In this document: piece after piece, positions 53,501-62,072 of the stretch
Layout of the letters: every line of letters begins with the position of its first letter
How positions within the stretch are numbered: the stretch's first letter is position 1
Source of the DNA: G965212025 sp965215765
Lineage (GTDB): Bacteria; Pseudomonadota; Gammaproteobacteria; Poriferisulfidales; Oxydemutatoraceae
Assembly (NCBI GenBank): GCA_965215765.1
Contig: OZ244118.1
Span: 868,001-932,000, forward strand
Direction of reading: 5' to 3'
Length of the DNA: 64,000 nucleotides
Notes under the pieces: model-generated
The model's database searches: none
Told to the model about the DNA's origin: nothing
The model's input: only the letters and a program-made list of their open reading frames with translations
Position numbers and translations under genes: made by a program

Positions 53501-55206
53501 TGTGCTTTTTCAGCTTGGGTGGCTTTGTCCCAGCTTCAGGGTCTGGTTTTTTCGCCTTGGCTGCCTTTGCTGTAGCTTTAGGAGCCGTCGCTTCTTTTAG
53601 AGACTGACTGGCTGCTTTCGCCTTTTTTGTCTTTTTCAGCTTTGGCTTTGTCCCAGCTTCAGGGCTGGCTTCTTTGTGGCTTTGTCTCAGCTTTAGGGTC
53701 TGGTTTTTTCGCCTTGGCTGCCTTTGCTGTAGCTTTAGGAGTCGCTGCTTCTTTTAGAGACTGACTGGCTGCTTTCGCCTTTTTTGTCTTTTTCGGCTTG
53801 GGTGGCTTTGTCCCAGCTTCAGGGTCTGGCTTCTTCTTGGGTGGCTTTGTCCCAGCTTCAGGGTCTGGTTTTTTCGCCTTGGCTGCCTTTGCTGTAGCTT
53901 TAGGAGCCGCTGCGTCTTTTAGAGACTGACTGGCTGCTTTCGCCTTTTTCGTCTTTTTCGTCTTGGCTGGCTTTGCTGTAGCTTTAGGAGCCTCTGCGTC
54001 TTTTAGAGACTGACTAGCTGCTTTCGCCTTTAGAGGCTGTTTTTGCTGCCTTTTTTGCTTTTGGCTACCTTTGTCTCAACAGCTTTAGGAGTCGCTGCAT
54101 CGTTTAGTGACTGACTTGGCTGCTGCCGCCTTTTTTGTCTTTGCTGTCTTTTTTGTTTTGGCTACCTTTGTCTCAACTTTAGGAGTCGCTGCATCTTTCA
54201 GTGACTGACTGGCTGCTGCCGCCTTTTTCGTCTTTGCTGTCTTTTTTGTTTTGGCTACCTTTGTCTCAACTTTGGGAGCCGCCGCGCTTTTCAGTGACTG
54301 ACTGGTTGTTCCCGCCTTCTTGCTGGCGGGGGTTGCCTTTTTTGTTTTTGCTGCCTTTGCTGCCTTTGCCTCAGCTTTAGAGGCTGTCTTTGCTGCCTTT
54401 GCTTCAGCTTTGAGGGCTACCTTCGCTGTCTTGGCAACAGCTTTAGGAGTCGCTGCATCTTTCAGTGACTGACTGGTTGCTGCCGCCTTTTTGCTGGCGG
54501 GGGTTGCCTTTTTTGTTTTTGCTGCCTTGGCTGCCTTTGCTGCTAGCTTTGGAGCCGCTGCAGCTTTTAGGGTCTGGCTGGCTGCTTTCGCCTTTTTCAG
54601 CTGGCAGGGCTGCCTTTTTTTCTTTTTCGGCTTGGCTGCCTTTTCTGTAGCTTTAGGAGCCGCCGCTTCTTTTAGAGACTGACTGGCTGCTTTCGCCTTT
54701 TTTGTTTTGGCTACCTTTGTTCGGCTTTGGGAGCCGCTGGTCTTTGTCTCAGCTTTAGGGTCTGGCTTTTTCGGCTTGGCTGCCTTTTCTGTAGCTTTAG
54801 GAGCCGCCGCTTCTTTTAGAGACTGACTGGCTGCTTTCGCCTTTTTTGTTTTTTTCGGCTTGGGTGGCTTTGTCTCAGCTTTAGGGTCTGGCTTTTTTTC
54901 TTGGCTGCCTTTGTCTAGCTTTAGGGTCCGCCGCTTCTTTTAGAGACTGACTGGTTGCTGCCGCCTTTTCTGTAGCTTTAGCTGCCGCCGCTTCTTTTAG
55001 GACTGCTGGTTGCTGCCGCCTTTGCTTCAGCTTCAGGCTCTGGCTTTTTGCTTGGGTGGCTTTGGCCTTTAGGGTCTGGTCTTGGCTGCCTTTGCTGTAG
55101 CTTTAGGAGCCGCTGCACCTTTCAGTGACTTCTTGGTCGCTGCCACCTTTTTGCCGGTGTGGGCTGCTTTTTTGCCTTTTTTGTCTTTGCTGCCTTGGCC
55201 GCAACT
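50507..55206 (-). repeat. Lys/Ala/Pro-coding tandem repeats (~126 bp unit) upstream of dksA
   Basis: No independent gene is seen in this 4.7 kb stretch. On the minus strand a 42-codon unit recurs: KKKKPDPEAGTKPAKPKKTK, then KAKAASQSLKDAAAPKATAK. The + strand marker CTTTTAGAGACTGACTGGCT appears in most units. The left half is quite regular; the right half (from ~53000) has shorter, irregular units (SLKDAAAPK and VPASKK blocks). Frame-changing differences include a missing C near 51056, a 2-base loss near 52183, a 4-base gain near 52312, an extra G near 53030 and an extra T near 54110. The coding frame has almost no start codons, so standard ORF finders miss it. The composition is histone H1-like and DNA-binding is plausible. 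Confidence 0.85.
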
Positions 55207-55605
55207 TTAGGAGCCGCCGCTTCTTTTCAGTGACTTCTTGGTTGCTGCCGCCTTTTTGCTGGCGGGAACTGCCTTTTTTGTCTTTGCTGCCTTGGCCGTA
55301 GCTTTAGGAGCCGCTGCATCTTTCAGTGACTTCTTGGTTGCTGCCGCCTTTTTGCTGGCGGGAACTGCCTTTGCTGTCGGCTGCCTTGGCTGCCTTGGCT
55401 TAGCTTTAGAGGCTGTCTTTGCTGCCTTGACCGCAACTTTAGGAGCCGCTGCATCTTTCAGTGACTTCTTGGTCGCTGCCGCCTTTTTGCTGACGGGAAC
55501 TGCCTTTTTTGCCTTTGCTACCTTGGCTGTCTTGGCCTCAGCTTTGGGCGAAGAAGTTTTCGCTGGCTGCGCTTTTTTAACTCTGGTAGCTTTCGCTTTT
55601 TCCAT
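55207..55605 (-). pseudogene. N-terminal segment of the repeat-extended DksA (frame broken)
   Basis: From ATG 55605 the frame reads MEKAKATRVKKAQPAKTSSP, then Lys/Ala repeats with three KKAAATKKSLKDAAAPK-type blocks, ending in RSGGS at 55207. Compared with sister repeats (CTGAAAGAT/GAAGC), this end has one extra A (CTGAAAAGAAGC), which shifts the frame into a stop. It starts 84 bp after the xseA stop on the same strand, as a normal downstream gene would. It is either the true start of one giant dksA gene, interrupted by indels or sequencing errors, or a separate small Lys/Ala-rich nucleoid-type protein of 132 residues. Confidence 0.6.
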
Positions 55606-55689
55606 AATTTTCACTGCTTGAGAACAAAAGCCGCTTTCTACCAATAAACAGGCAAAGGTGCAATACACAAGGTGCGGAACGGTGACGTG

Positions 55690-57135
55690 CTAAAGGCATG
55701 ATTTTTCAGAGTTTTTGCTTTTTACGGTTGCTTCCAGGTTCCCCTCGCAAAGCTGTAAGCCAATGTTCTCGCCTGTTGCCACGTCTGCCGAAGACTTGAT
55801 GACTGTTCCGTCTTTTCTCGTGGCCAGCGCATAACCACGTTTCAAGATTGCCAAAGGGCTGGCGGATTGCATCCTCGTTTCGGTTTGTTTAAGCCGGAGA
55901 CTCGCTGAGTGCAAAGTGTTTTGCATGGTATGGAAGAGACGGTGCATATATTCTTTGTTTCGTGCGTGGCTCCGCAGTATTTCCATGGCAGGAGAACAAG
56001 CTTGAAGTTTTTCCCGGAGACCGGACAAGTGAGCCCTGTCAGCACTCAGTTTGCCTGATGTGGCAGATTCAAAGCGGGAAGACAGTTCATCGGTTTTTTG
56101 CTTTAACTGTTCAATGTTTCGCAAAGGATGAAGTCCCCGTAGAAGGGCGGCGAGAATTTTTATCTTTCCGCTGCTTTCAGCCAAGTGCTGGTTCAAGGTA
56201 TGTCGCAAGCGAGCAGCTGTGGAAAGCAATTGTTCAAGCAAAGCCTTCTGCTCAGGACAAGCCAGCTCTGCCGACGCCGTAGGAGTTGCGGCGCGCAAAT
56301 CCGAGACAAAATCACAAATCGTGAAATCAGTTTGGTGGCCGACGCCCGAAATCACCGGTATTTTGGAAGTTGCAATTTGGCGAGCCAGCTGCTCTTCGTT
56401 GAAGCATTGCAAATCCTCCGCATCGCCACCACCTCTGGCAATGATCAATACATCGCATTCCATTCGTCTGTTGGCGGTCTCAATGGCTCTGCACAGTCCA
56501 GGCAGAGCGGCGGCACCCTGAACCGGAGAAGGGTAAAGAATCAGCTGCATGCCTGGAAAGCGTCTGCGGCAGGTGTTGATGATGTCCTGTATGACCGTTC
56601 CTTTTGCTGAACTGACGACGCCAATGGCATTGGGAAAGGTGGGGAGTTCCCGCTTGCGAGAGATGTCAAACAATCCTTCAGCCTGCAATTTCTTCTTGAG
56701 TTTCTCGAACCTTATATGCGCAGCACCGTCTCCGCTCTTGCTCATGGACTCGACTTTCAGCTGAAATTGTCCCCGTGGCTCGTACAGCTCCACCGTCGCG
56801 CACACTTGGACTTCCAATCCTTTCTCAGGGACAAATCTCAGCCGCCTGTTCTGTTCACGAAACATGACGCAGCGAACCTGCGAACGAGCGTCTTTCAGGG
56901 TGAAGTAGGCATGTCCCGAAGCGGCGCGCAAGTAGTCGGCAATTTCGCCTTTGACTTGCACCGTGGAGAATTCGCGATCCAGGCACATTCGCACTCGTGA
57001 GTTCAGTCGGGAGACCGAGTATGTCGCTTCAGGTTCTGACAGCAGGTGTTTGTTCGTGAGTGTCGAGTCTGATTGAAGCAATGCCGTGTTTCCTGTTATG
57101 ACTTGCGGCTGCCACCAAGCAATATGCAAGAGCAC
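55690..57135 (-). CDS. xseA: Exodeoxyribonuclease VII large subunit
   Basis: With XseB, degrades single-stranded DNA from both ends to acid-soluble oligonucleotides. The product has an N-terminal OB fold (YSVSRLNSRVRMCLDREF, VKGEIADY, SGHAYFTLKDARSQVRCVMF), a central catalytic domain (PNAIGVVSSAKGTVIQDII, IARGGGDAEDLQCFNEE, SGVGHQTDFTICDFVSDLRA, PTASAEL) and a C-terminal coiled coil ending SPLAILKRGYALATRKDGTVI. The GTG at 57135 gives ~35 extra residues before the conserved start, so an internal start is possible. It is divergent from guaB across ~420 bp, as in many gammaproteobacteria. Confidence 0.93.
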   Translation of the reverse strand: MLLHIAWWQPQVITGNTALLQSDSTLTNKHLLSEPEATYSVSRLNSRVRMCLDREFSTVQVKGEIADYLRAASGHAYFTLKDARSQVRCVMFREQNRRLRFVPEKGLEVQVCATVELYEPRGQFQLKVESMSKSGDGAAHIRFEKLKKKLQAEGLFDISRKRELPTFPNAIGVVSSAKGTVIQDIINTCRRRFPGMQLILYPSPVQGAAALPGLCRAIETANRRMECDVLIIARGGGDAEDLQCFNEEQLARQIATSKIPVISGVGHQTDFTICDFVSDLRAATPTASAELACPEQKALLEQLLSTAARLRHTLNQHLAESSGKIKILAALLRGLHPLRNIEQLKQKTDELSSRFESATSGKLSADRAHLSGLREKLQACSPAMEILRSHARNKEYMHRLFHTMQNTLHSASLRLKQTETRMQSASPLAILKRGYALATRKDGTVIKSSADVATGENIGLQLCEGNLEATVKSKNSEKSCL

Positions 57136-57231
57136 GAAGCAACCCCGTCAAGGACACCGCTGGCGATGGTCTGCAATGCTTTCATGGTTTCAGTTATGAG
57201 CTTAGGTGACAGTCCTGCTACGTTCACGATG

Positions 57232-57249
57232 TTGTCAAAGCTTTGACAA
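57232..57249. promoter_or_regulatory. Perfect 18-bp palindrome, possible operator
   Basis: TTGTCAAAGCTTTGACAA is identical on both strands and lies between divergent xseA and guaB. Symmetry and position suggest a dimeric regulator site; no specific regulator is recognised. Confidence 0.4.
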
Positions 57250-57470
57250 GCTCCGCACCACACACACCGGTCAGCGCAAGTCTGCCGGGATAATAGCCGG
57301 TGTCGCCGCCTATTATAAAAAACCGAATGCGCCCGGACAGCCCCTGGTTTTGCACTGCCCTCGTACGCACGTTGAAGCAAAGGGAGCGAGCTAGCCGTGA
57401 ACGCACAGATGCCTGCTTGCCTTGTTTGCAGCCTTTTTCACTTCGGAGAATTGGTCGACCGACCAAGTGC

Positions 57471-57476
57471 TATACT
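57471..57476 (+). promoter_or_regulatory. Candidate guaB -10 box next to an inverted repeat
   Basis: TATACT lies ~80 bp before the guaB start. Directly upstream is TTGGTCGACCGACCAA (57451-57466), with 6-bp arms that overlap where the -35 would be, so a repressor could bind there. Confidence 0.35.
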
Positions 57477-57554
57477 CACGTCCCCCTGAAGGCACACCAA
57501 AATACGCCGCAACAGTGTCGGCACGCTGATTTTGGGGACACAACACTTCTGACC

Positions 57555-59024
57555 ATGCGTGATACGAAAAAATTTCCTGAAGCATTGACCTTTGACGATG
57601 TATTGATCAAGCCGGGTTACTCGGAATTTGCTCCGGCAAACGTGATAACACGCACTTACCTGACGGAAGAGATTTCCCTTGAGGTTCCCTTGCTTTCTGC
57701 AGCCATGGATACGGTTACGGAGGCTCCTCTGGCGATCGCGATTGCCCAGGAAGGGGGGTTGGGGGTGGTACACCGCAACATGAAGATTAAGAAACAGGCG
57801 GAGCATGTGAGACGGGTCAAGAAATTTGAAAGCGGTGTTATATCGGATCCCATCACGGTCTCACCCGATATTTCCATAAGAAAAACCATTGAAATTACGG
57901 ACAAGCATGGTTTTTCCGGCTTGCCGGTCGTAGACGGAGAACGCCTGGTCGGCATCGTGACGCGCCGTGACCTGCGTTTTGTCACGGATCTTGATGACTT
58001 GGTTGCCAGCGTCATGACCCCCAGAGAAAGGCTGGTAACCGTAGCGGAGAACGCCACGCGCTTTGAAGTTGAGCACGCATTACATGAGCATCGGCTGGAA
58101 AGGCTGCTGGTCGTCAACAAAGACTTCAAGTTGTGCGGGATGATCACGGTAAAAGACATCCGAAAATCAAAGGAATACCCTCTGGCCACCAAAGATGCGT
58201 CAGGCCGTTTGCGCGTCGGAGCGGCAGTGGGAGTCGGTGAAGAAGCCATCGAGCGGGTCGCCGCTCTGGTCGAATCGGAAGCAGACGTTATTGTTATCGA
58301 TACCGCACACGGGCACTCCAAAATGGTGCTGGACACCGTTCGTGGACTCCGCAAAGCTTATTCGGGCTTGCAGCTGATTGTGGGGAATATCGCCACCGAA
58401 GAAGCAGCTGTCGCTTTGGCGGCGTTGGGAGTGGATGCCGTAAAGGTTGGGATTGGGCCAGGCTCTATATGTACGACCCGGGTGGTTGCCGGAGTAGGGG
58501 TGCCGCAAATCACCGCCGTCCAGGATGTGTCCCACGCTTTGAAAAATGAAAGGATTCGTGTCGTTTCCGATGGTGGCGTCCGCTACTCCGGGGATGCGGC
58601 AAAAGCCATCGCAGCGGGAGCGCATTCGGTCATGATTGGTGGTTTGTTTGCGGGTACGCAGGAAGCCCCCGGTGAGGTGGACACGCATCAGGGTCGCGCA
58701 TACAAAGCCTATCGCGGCATGGGGTCGGTGACGGCCATGCTCAGAGGTTCCAGTTCCAGGTATTTTCAGGATGCGAGACTGGGTGCGGACAAGCTCGTTC
58801 CCGAGGGAGTGGAAGGCCGTGTCCCTTACCGTGGATCATTGAAAGACGTGGTTCACAACCTGGTCGGCGGCATTCGTGCCAGTCTGGGTTACGCAGGTTG
58901 TGCTGACATTGAGGCCATGCGCAGGCGTTGTGGCTTTATACGAGTGACGCAGGCCGGTCTGGAAGAAGGGCATGTTCACGGGGTGGATATTACGCATGAA
59001 GCGTCCAATTACCCCTTTGACTAA
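57555..59024 (+). CDS. guaB: Inosine-5'-monophosphate dehydrogenase
   Basis: Oxidises IMP to XMP with NAD+, the committed step of GMP synthesis. 489 residues from ATG 57555 (MRDTKKFPEALTFDDVLIKP); the open frame to 57300 is upstream non-coding extension. It has two CBS domains (about residues 95-210), the catalytic loop GIGPGSICTTRVVAGVGVPQ with its Cys, the SDGGVRYSGD phosphate site, and the flap YRGMGSVTAM. Next is guaA, 343 bp downstream on the same strand. Confidence 0.96.
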   Translation: MRDTKKFPEALTFDDVLIKPGYSEFAPANVITRTYLTEEISLEVPLLSAAMDTVTEAPLAIAIAQEGGLGVVHRNMKIKKQAEHVRRVKKFESGVISDPITVSPDISIRKTIEITDKHGFSGLPVVDGERLVGIVTRRDLRFVTDLDDLVASVMTPRERLVTVAENATRFEVEHALHEHRLERLLVVNKDFKLCGMITVKDIRKSKEYPLATKDASGRLRVGAAVGVGEEAIERVAALVESEADVIVIDTAHGHSKMVLDTVRGLRKAYSGLQLIVGNIATEEAAVALAALGVDAVKVGIGPGSICTTRVVAGVGVPQITAVQDVSHALKNERIRVVSDGGVRYSGDAAKAIAAGAHSVMIGGLFAGTQEAPGEVDTHQGRAYKAYRGMGSVTAMLRGSSSRYFQDARLGADKLVPEGVEGRVPYRGSLKDVVHNLVGGIRASLGYAGCADIEAMRRRCGFIRVTQAGLEEGHVHGVDITHEASNYPFD

Positions 59025-59367
59025 GCACTTGTGTGCGTTGTCTTGACCAATCCTGTCAGTGCCGTCATGTCCCCCCATCAGACGAAAAGGCGGGGATAGG
59101 CTTTAGGCACTTCCTTTTCAGCTTTTCCGATCCGGCTCAGACCAACAAGACACGAGGAACGCGGAACCGCTCAAACCTGCCGGGTTATTCAGGCTCCCCC
59201 AAAATGGAACCCCCTGCTTCTCACGTCCATCCGGACAGAACGTTTTGCCAGTGGCGTTGCTCGGCAACCCGGAGGTCAGGCGTGATGACACAGCCAGACC
59301 TGGCTTCCATTAGCCCTCCGTTCCTGTCTTTGGAGAAAAGACTTTTGCAGAGCGAGGGTATGCAACG
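59025..59367. other. guaB-guaA spacer, no gene seen
   Basis: 343 bp, longer than the usual guaBA gap. Frames crossing it resemble nothing. I see no strong terminator, RNA fold or promoter. At its end a three-codon frame ATG-CAA-CGG-TGA (59360-59371) overlaps the guaA GTG. Confidence 0.5.
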
Positions 59368-60945
59368 GTGATCAATCTTGGCAAAGAGCTTTCCAGCCGG
59401 GTCTTGATTCTGGATTTTGGCTCGCAATACACCCAGCTTATAGCCAGACGAGTACGCGAATTGCGGGTCTATTGCGAGATCCATCCCTGGAAGGTCAAAA
59501 GCGACTTTGTGACGGGTTTTTCACCGTCCTGCATCATTCTCTCAGGCGGCCCGGAAACAGCCGGTTGCCAACGTTCCCCACAACTGGATTTGGGTATTTT
59601 TGCGCTCGGTGTTCCCATGCTGGGGATTTGCTATGGCATGCAAACCATGGCCTCGCAACTCGGAGGGCGTGTGGAAGCATCCGGGAAACGGGAATTTGGG
59701 CACGCCCGAGTGACGACACTGATGGGCGATCCGCTCTTTGCTGACACAGGTGCCGGGGAAGAAGGAACTGTGGAACTGGATGTCTGGATGTCACACGGCG
59801 ACCAGGTTTTGGAACTGCCACACGGTTTTGAATGTCTGGCGAAAAGCAAAGATGCCGGCATGGCAGCAATCGTCAGGAAAGACCAGAACTTGTACGGCTT
59901 GCAGTTTCATCCTGAAGTTGAAGACACGCAGTTCGGCAAGAAAATACTGGAAAATTTTGTGATCCGGATTGCGAGTTCGGCACGTGAGTGGCAGACCGAA
60001 AAATTCTTGCATCAGGCTGTTGAGAAAATTCGCAGCACGGTAGGAAAAGATGAAGTCATCCTGGGGCTGTCCGGAGGTGTGGACTCATCAGTGGCAGCCG
60101 TCTTGATCCACCGCGCCATTGGAAAGCAGCTGCATTGCGTGTTTGTGGATAACGGCCTGCTCAGAGACAAAGAAGCGGAGGAAGTCCGGCAAACCTTTTC
60201 CAGCGATCTGGCGATGACATTGCATTGTGTGGACGCACGACAACGCTTTCTTGACGCGCTGTCCGGGGTGGAAGAACCAGAAGAAAAGCGAAAAATCATT
60301 GGCAATCTTTTTGTCAAGGTATTTGAGGAAAAAGCCGAACAGCTCGGCGACATACAGTGGTTGGCGCAAGGAACGATTTACCCCGATGTTGTGGAATCCG
60401 CAAAAACCGGCTCTGGTGCGACCCGCTTGATCAAGTCGCATCACAACGTGGGCGGCCTTCCTGAGAAAATGCGTTTGAAGTTGCTGGAACCGCTGGCCTC
60501 ATTTTTCAAAGACGAGGTGCGGGAAATAGGCCACCAGCTTGGCCTGCCTGACAGTCGGATTCATCGTCACCCCTTCCCGGGTCCAGGGCTGGCAGTCAGG
60601 ATTATGGGGGCGGTGGACGAGGAAAAGCTGGCGCGCCTGCGTCAGGCAGACCGCATTTTCATTGAGGTGCTGAGAAACGCGGGGCTGTACGGAGAAGTCG
60701 CTCAGGCTTTCGTTGTGTTGCTGCCGGTCAAGTCAGTCGCCGTGATGGGGGACGACAGATATTACGGGAACGTGCTGGTGTTGCGCGCTGTTGAAACTGT
60801 TGACTTCATGACCGCGCGCTGGGCTCGTCTGCCGCTGGATTTGCTTGCCGATGTGGCAGGGAAAATTGTCAATGAGGTCAGAGGCGTGTCACGCGTTTGC
60901 TATGACCTCGGGAACAAGCCGCCGGCGACCATCGAGTGGGAATAG
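59368..60945 (+). CDS. guaA: GMP synthase (glutamine-hydrolysing)
   Basis: Converts XMP to GMP using ATP and glutamine ammonia. 525 residues starting at GTG 59368, with a GAGGG motif ~10 nt upstream. The N-terminal class I amidotransferase has VLILDFGSQYTQLIARR, the nucleophile in GICYGMQ and the His/Glu pair in LQFHPEVEDT. The ATP-pyrophosphatase P-loop is LSGGVDSSVAAVL, and the C-terminal dimerisation domain ends KPPATIEWE, the family's universal terminus. A minimal upstream frame ends in the GTG start (GTGA). Confidence 0.96.
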   Translation: MINLGKELSSRVLILDFGSQYTQLIARRVRELRVYCEIHPWKVKSDFVTGFSPSCIILSGGPETAGCQRSPQLDLGIFALGVPMLGICYGMQTMASQLGGRVEASGKREFGHARVTTLMGDPLFADTGAGEEGTVELDVWMSHGDQVLELPHGFECLAKSKDAGMAAIVRKDQNLYGLQFHPEVEDTQFGKKILENFVIRIASSAREWQTEKFLHQAVEKIRSTVGKDEVILGLSGGVDSSVAAVLIHRAIGKQLHCVFVDNGLLRDKEAEEVRQTFSSDLAMTLHCVDARQRFLDALSGVEEPEEKRKIIGNLFVKVFEEKAEQLGDIQWLAQGTIYPDVVESAKTGSGATRLIKSHHNVGGLPEKMRLKLLEPLASFFKDEVREIGHQLGLPDSRIHRHPFPGPGLAVRIMGAVDEEKLARLRQADRIFIEVLRNAGLYGEVAQAFVVLLPVKSVAVMGDDRYYGNVLVLRAVETVDFMTARWARLPLDLLADVAGKIVNEVRGVSRVCYDLGNKPPATIEWE

Positions 60946-61024
60946 TTTTTTATGTACGATTTTTTAAGCCTTGGCTTGACCGAAGATTTCTCCAGGTCAT
61001 CCTTGCTGAAGACAGGAAGAAAAA

Positions 61025-61816
61025 ATGCAATTAATTAAGAATGCGATACAAAATTTACTGAATTTGACTGGATATAAATTAGTCAGACTTAAAGTTAAGG
61101 CAATAGAACCGGTTATTGCTGTTGAGTTAACTGACGAAGAAATGGACATGGTCAATTCTATAACGGATGGAAAGTATGGCAAGTTAACTATGGTGTCAAA
61201 ACAAAGACTGGTTGCAACGCTTAAGTCCTGTAAGTATGTAGTTGAGAATGTTATTCCTGGTGATTTTGTTGAGTGTGGCGTTTGGAGAGGCGGCAACAGT
61301 ATTCTTGCCAAGAAAGTTTTCGAGCACTTAGGATCCGACAAGCGAGTTGTTATGTTTGATAACTTTACCGGTATGACCGAGCCAACCGAATTTGATATCG
61401 AGGTAAAGACCAGGCAACAGGCCAAACAAATGTATCGTTATAGCCAACAAGGTCGCCAGAATGCTCAGCGTCATCATCCATCTCTTGAGGATGTGAAGAA
61501 TAATTGTTTGAACGCTGGCGTTGATATAAGCGGCATGCATTTTGTTAAAGGAGATGTTTGTCATACATTGGACATTGCTGAGAATTTGCCGAGCAGGATA
61601 TCGGTGTTACGTCTCGATACCGACTGGTACGAATCAACAAAAAAAGAATTAAATGTTCTATACCCTATAGTTTCACGTGGTGGTGTTCTGTTAATTGATG
61701 ACTATGGATTTTGGGAAGGTTCAAGAAAAGCTGTTGATGAGTATTTTGCCGAGGCAGAACGCAAGCCTTTGCTCAATGTTACGGATTGCTCCGGGCGTGC
61801 TGCCATCAAGATCTGA
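61025..61816 (+). CDS. TylF/MycF-family O-methyltransferase
   Basis: SAM-dependent methyltransferase-fold protein of the macrocin O-methyltransferase (TylF) family, typically methylating sugar hydroxyls in natural-product or surface glycan pathways. 263 residues: PGDFVECGVWRGGNS (SAM site), VMFDNFTGMTEPT, LRLDTDWYESTKKELNVLYP and LLIDDYGFWEGSRKAVDEYF, where the Asp residues would bind the metal. GAAGACAGGAAG lies 5-15 nt before the ATG at 61025. Base composition is clearly more A/T-rich than guaA, suggesting acquisition. Substrate cannot be told; no glycosyltransferase is adjacent in the window. Confidence 0.85.
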   Translation: MQLIKNAIQNLLNLTGYKLVRLKVKAIEPVIAVELTDEEMDMVNSITDGKYGKLTMVSKQRLVATLKSCKYVVENVIPGDFVECGVWRGGNSILAKKVFEHLGSDKRVVMFDNFTGMTEPTEFDIEVKTRQQAKQMYRYSQQGRQNAQRHHPSLEDVKNNCLNAGVDISGMHFVKGDVCHTLDIAENLPSRISVLRLDTDWYESTKKELNVLYPIVSRGGVLLIDDYGFWEGSRKAVDEYFAEAERKPLLNVTDCSGRAAIKI

Positions 61817-61880
61817 AACTGGGCGAGTGGTTCTGCAATCAGGGAAGACCTTGTCAGATTGATGCAAATGGTTGCAAGAG

Positions 61881-62006
61881 ATGATTGATAAAACGCAACC
61901 TGAACGTCACTGGCTTACCGCAGAAGAAAGAAGAGTGTTCGGCAAAGCAAGAAGGAACTGCTACACAGCTTGGAGGCGGATAGTAAGTGCTAAACCGTCG
62001 GCGTAA
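61881..62006 (+). CDS. Possible small protein (41 residues)
   Basis: An ATG at 61881 opens a frame, MIDKTQPERHWLTAEERRVF..., rich in Arg/Lys and without known relatives by eye. There is no convincing ribosome site. It could be the tail of a decayed gene in the gap between the methyltransferase and hsdM. Confidence 0.25.
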   Translation: MIDKTQPERHWLTAEERRVFGKARRNCYTAWRRIVSAKPSA

Positions 62007-62072
62007 ACGATGATTAACTCAGAACGAACATGTACAAGCAGATGCTGGCCGAGATAACCAGGTGTAAAGCGT

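Larger units (their letters stand above)
57136..57554. other. Divergent xseA/guaB intergenic region
   Basis: 419 bp without a convincing gene; short frames here lack family resemblance. It contains the palindrome at 57232-57249, a TTGGTC-GACC-GACCAA inverted repeat (57451-57466) and a TATACT box (57471-57476). I saw no riboswitch or tRNA-like fold. Confidence 0.6.

Noticed and set aside
50507..55206. CRISPR-like repeat arrays (99-bp and 126-bp periods)
   Set aside because: Units are contiguous without unique spacers, are coding, and have no cas genes nearby.
57232..57249. The two TTGACA motifs in the palindrome as divergent -35 boxes
   Set aside because: No -10-like hexamer lies 16-18 nt away on either strand.
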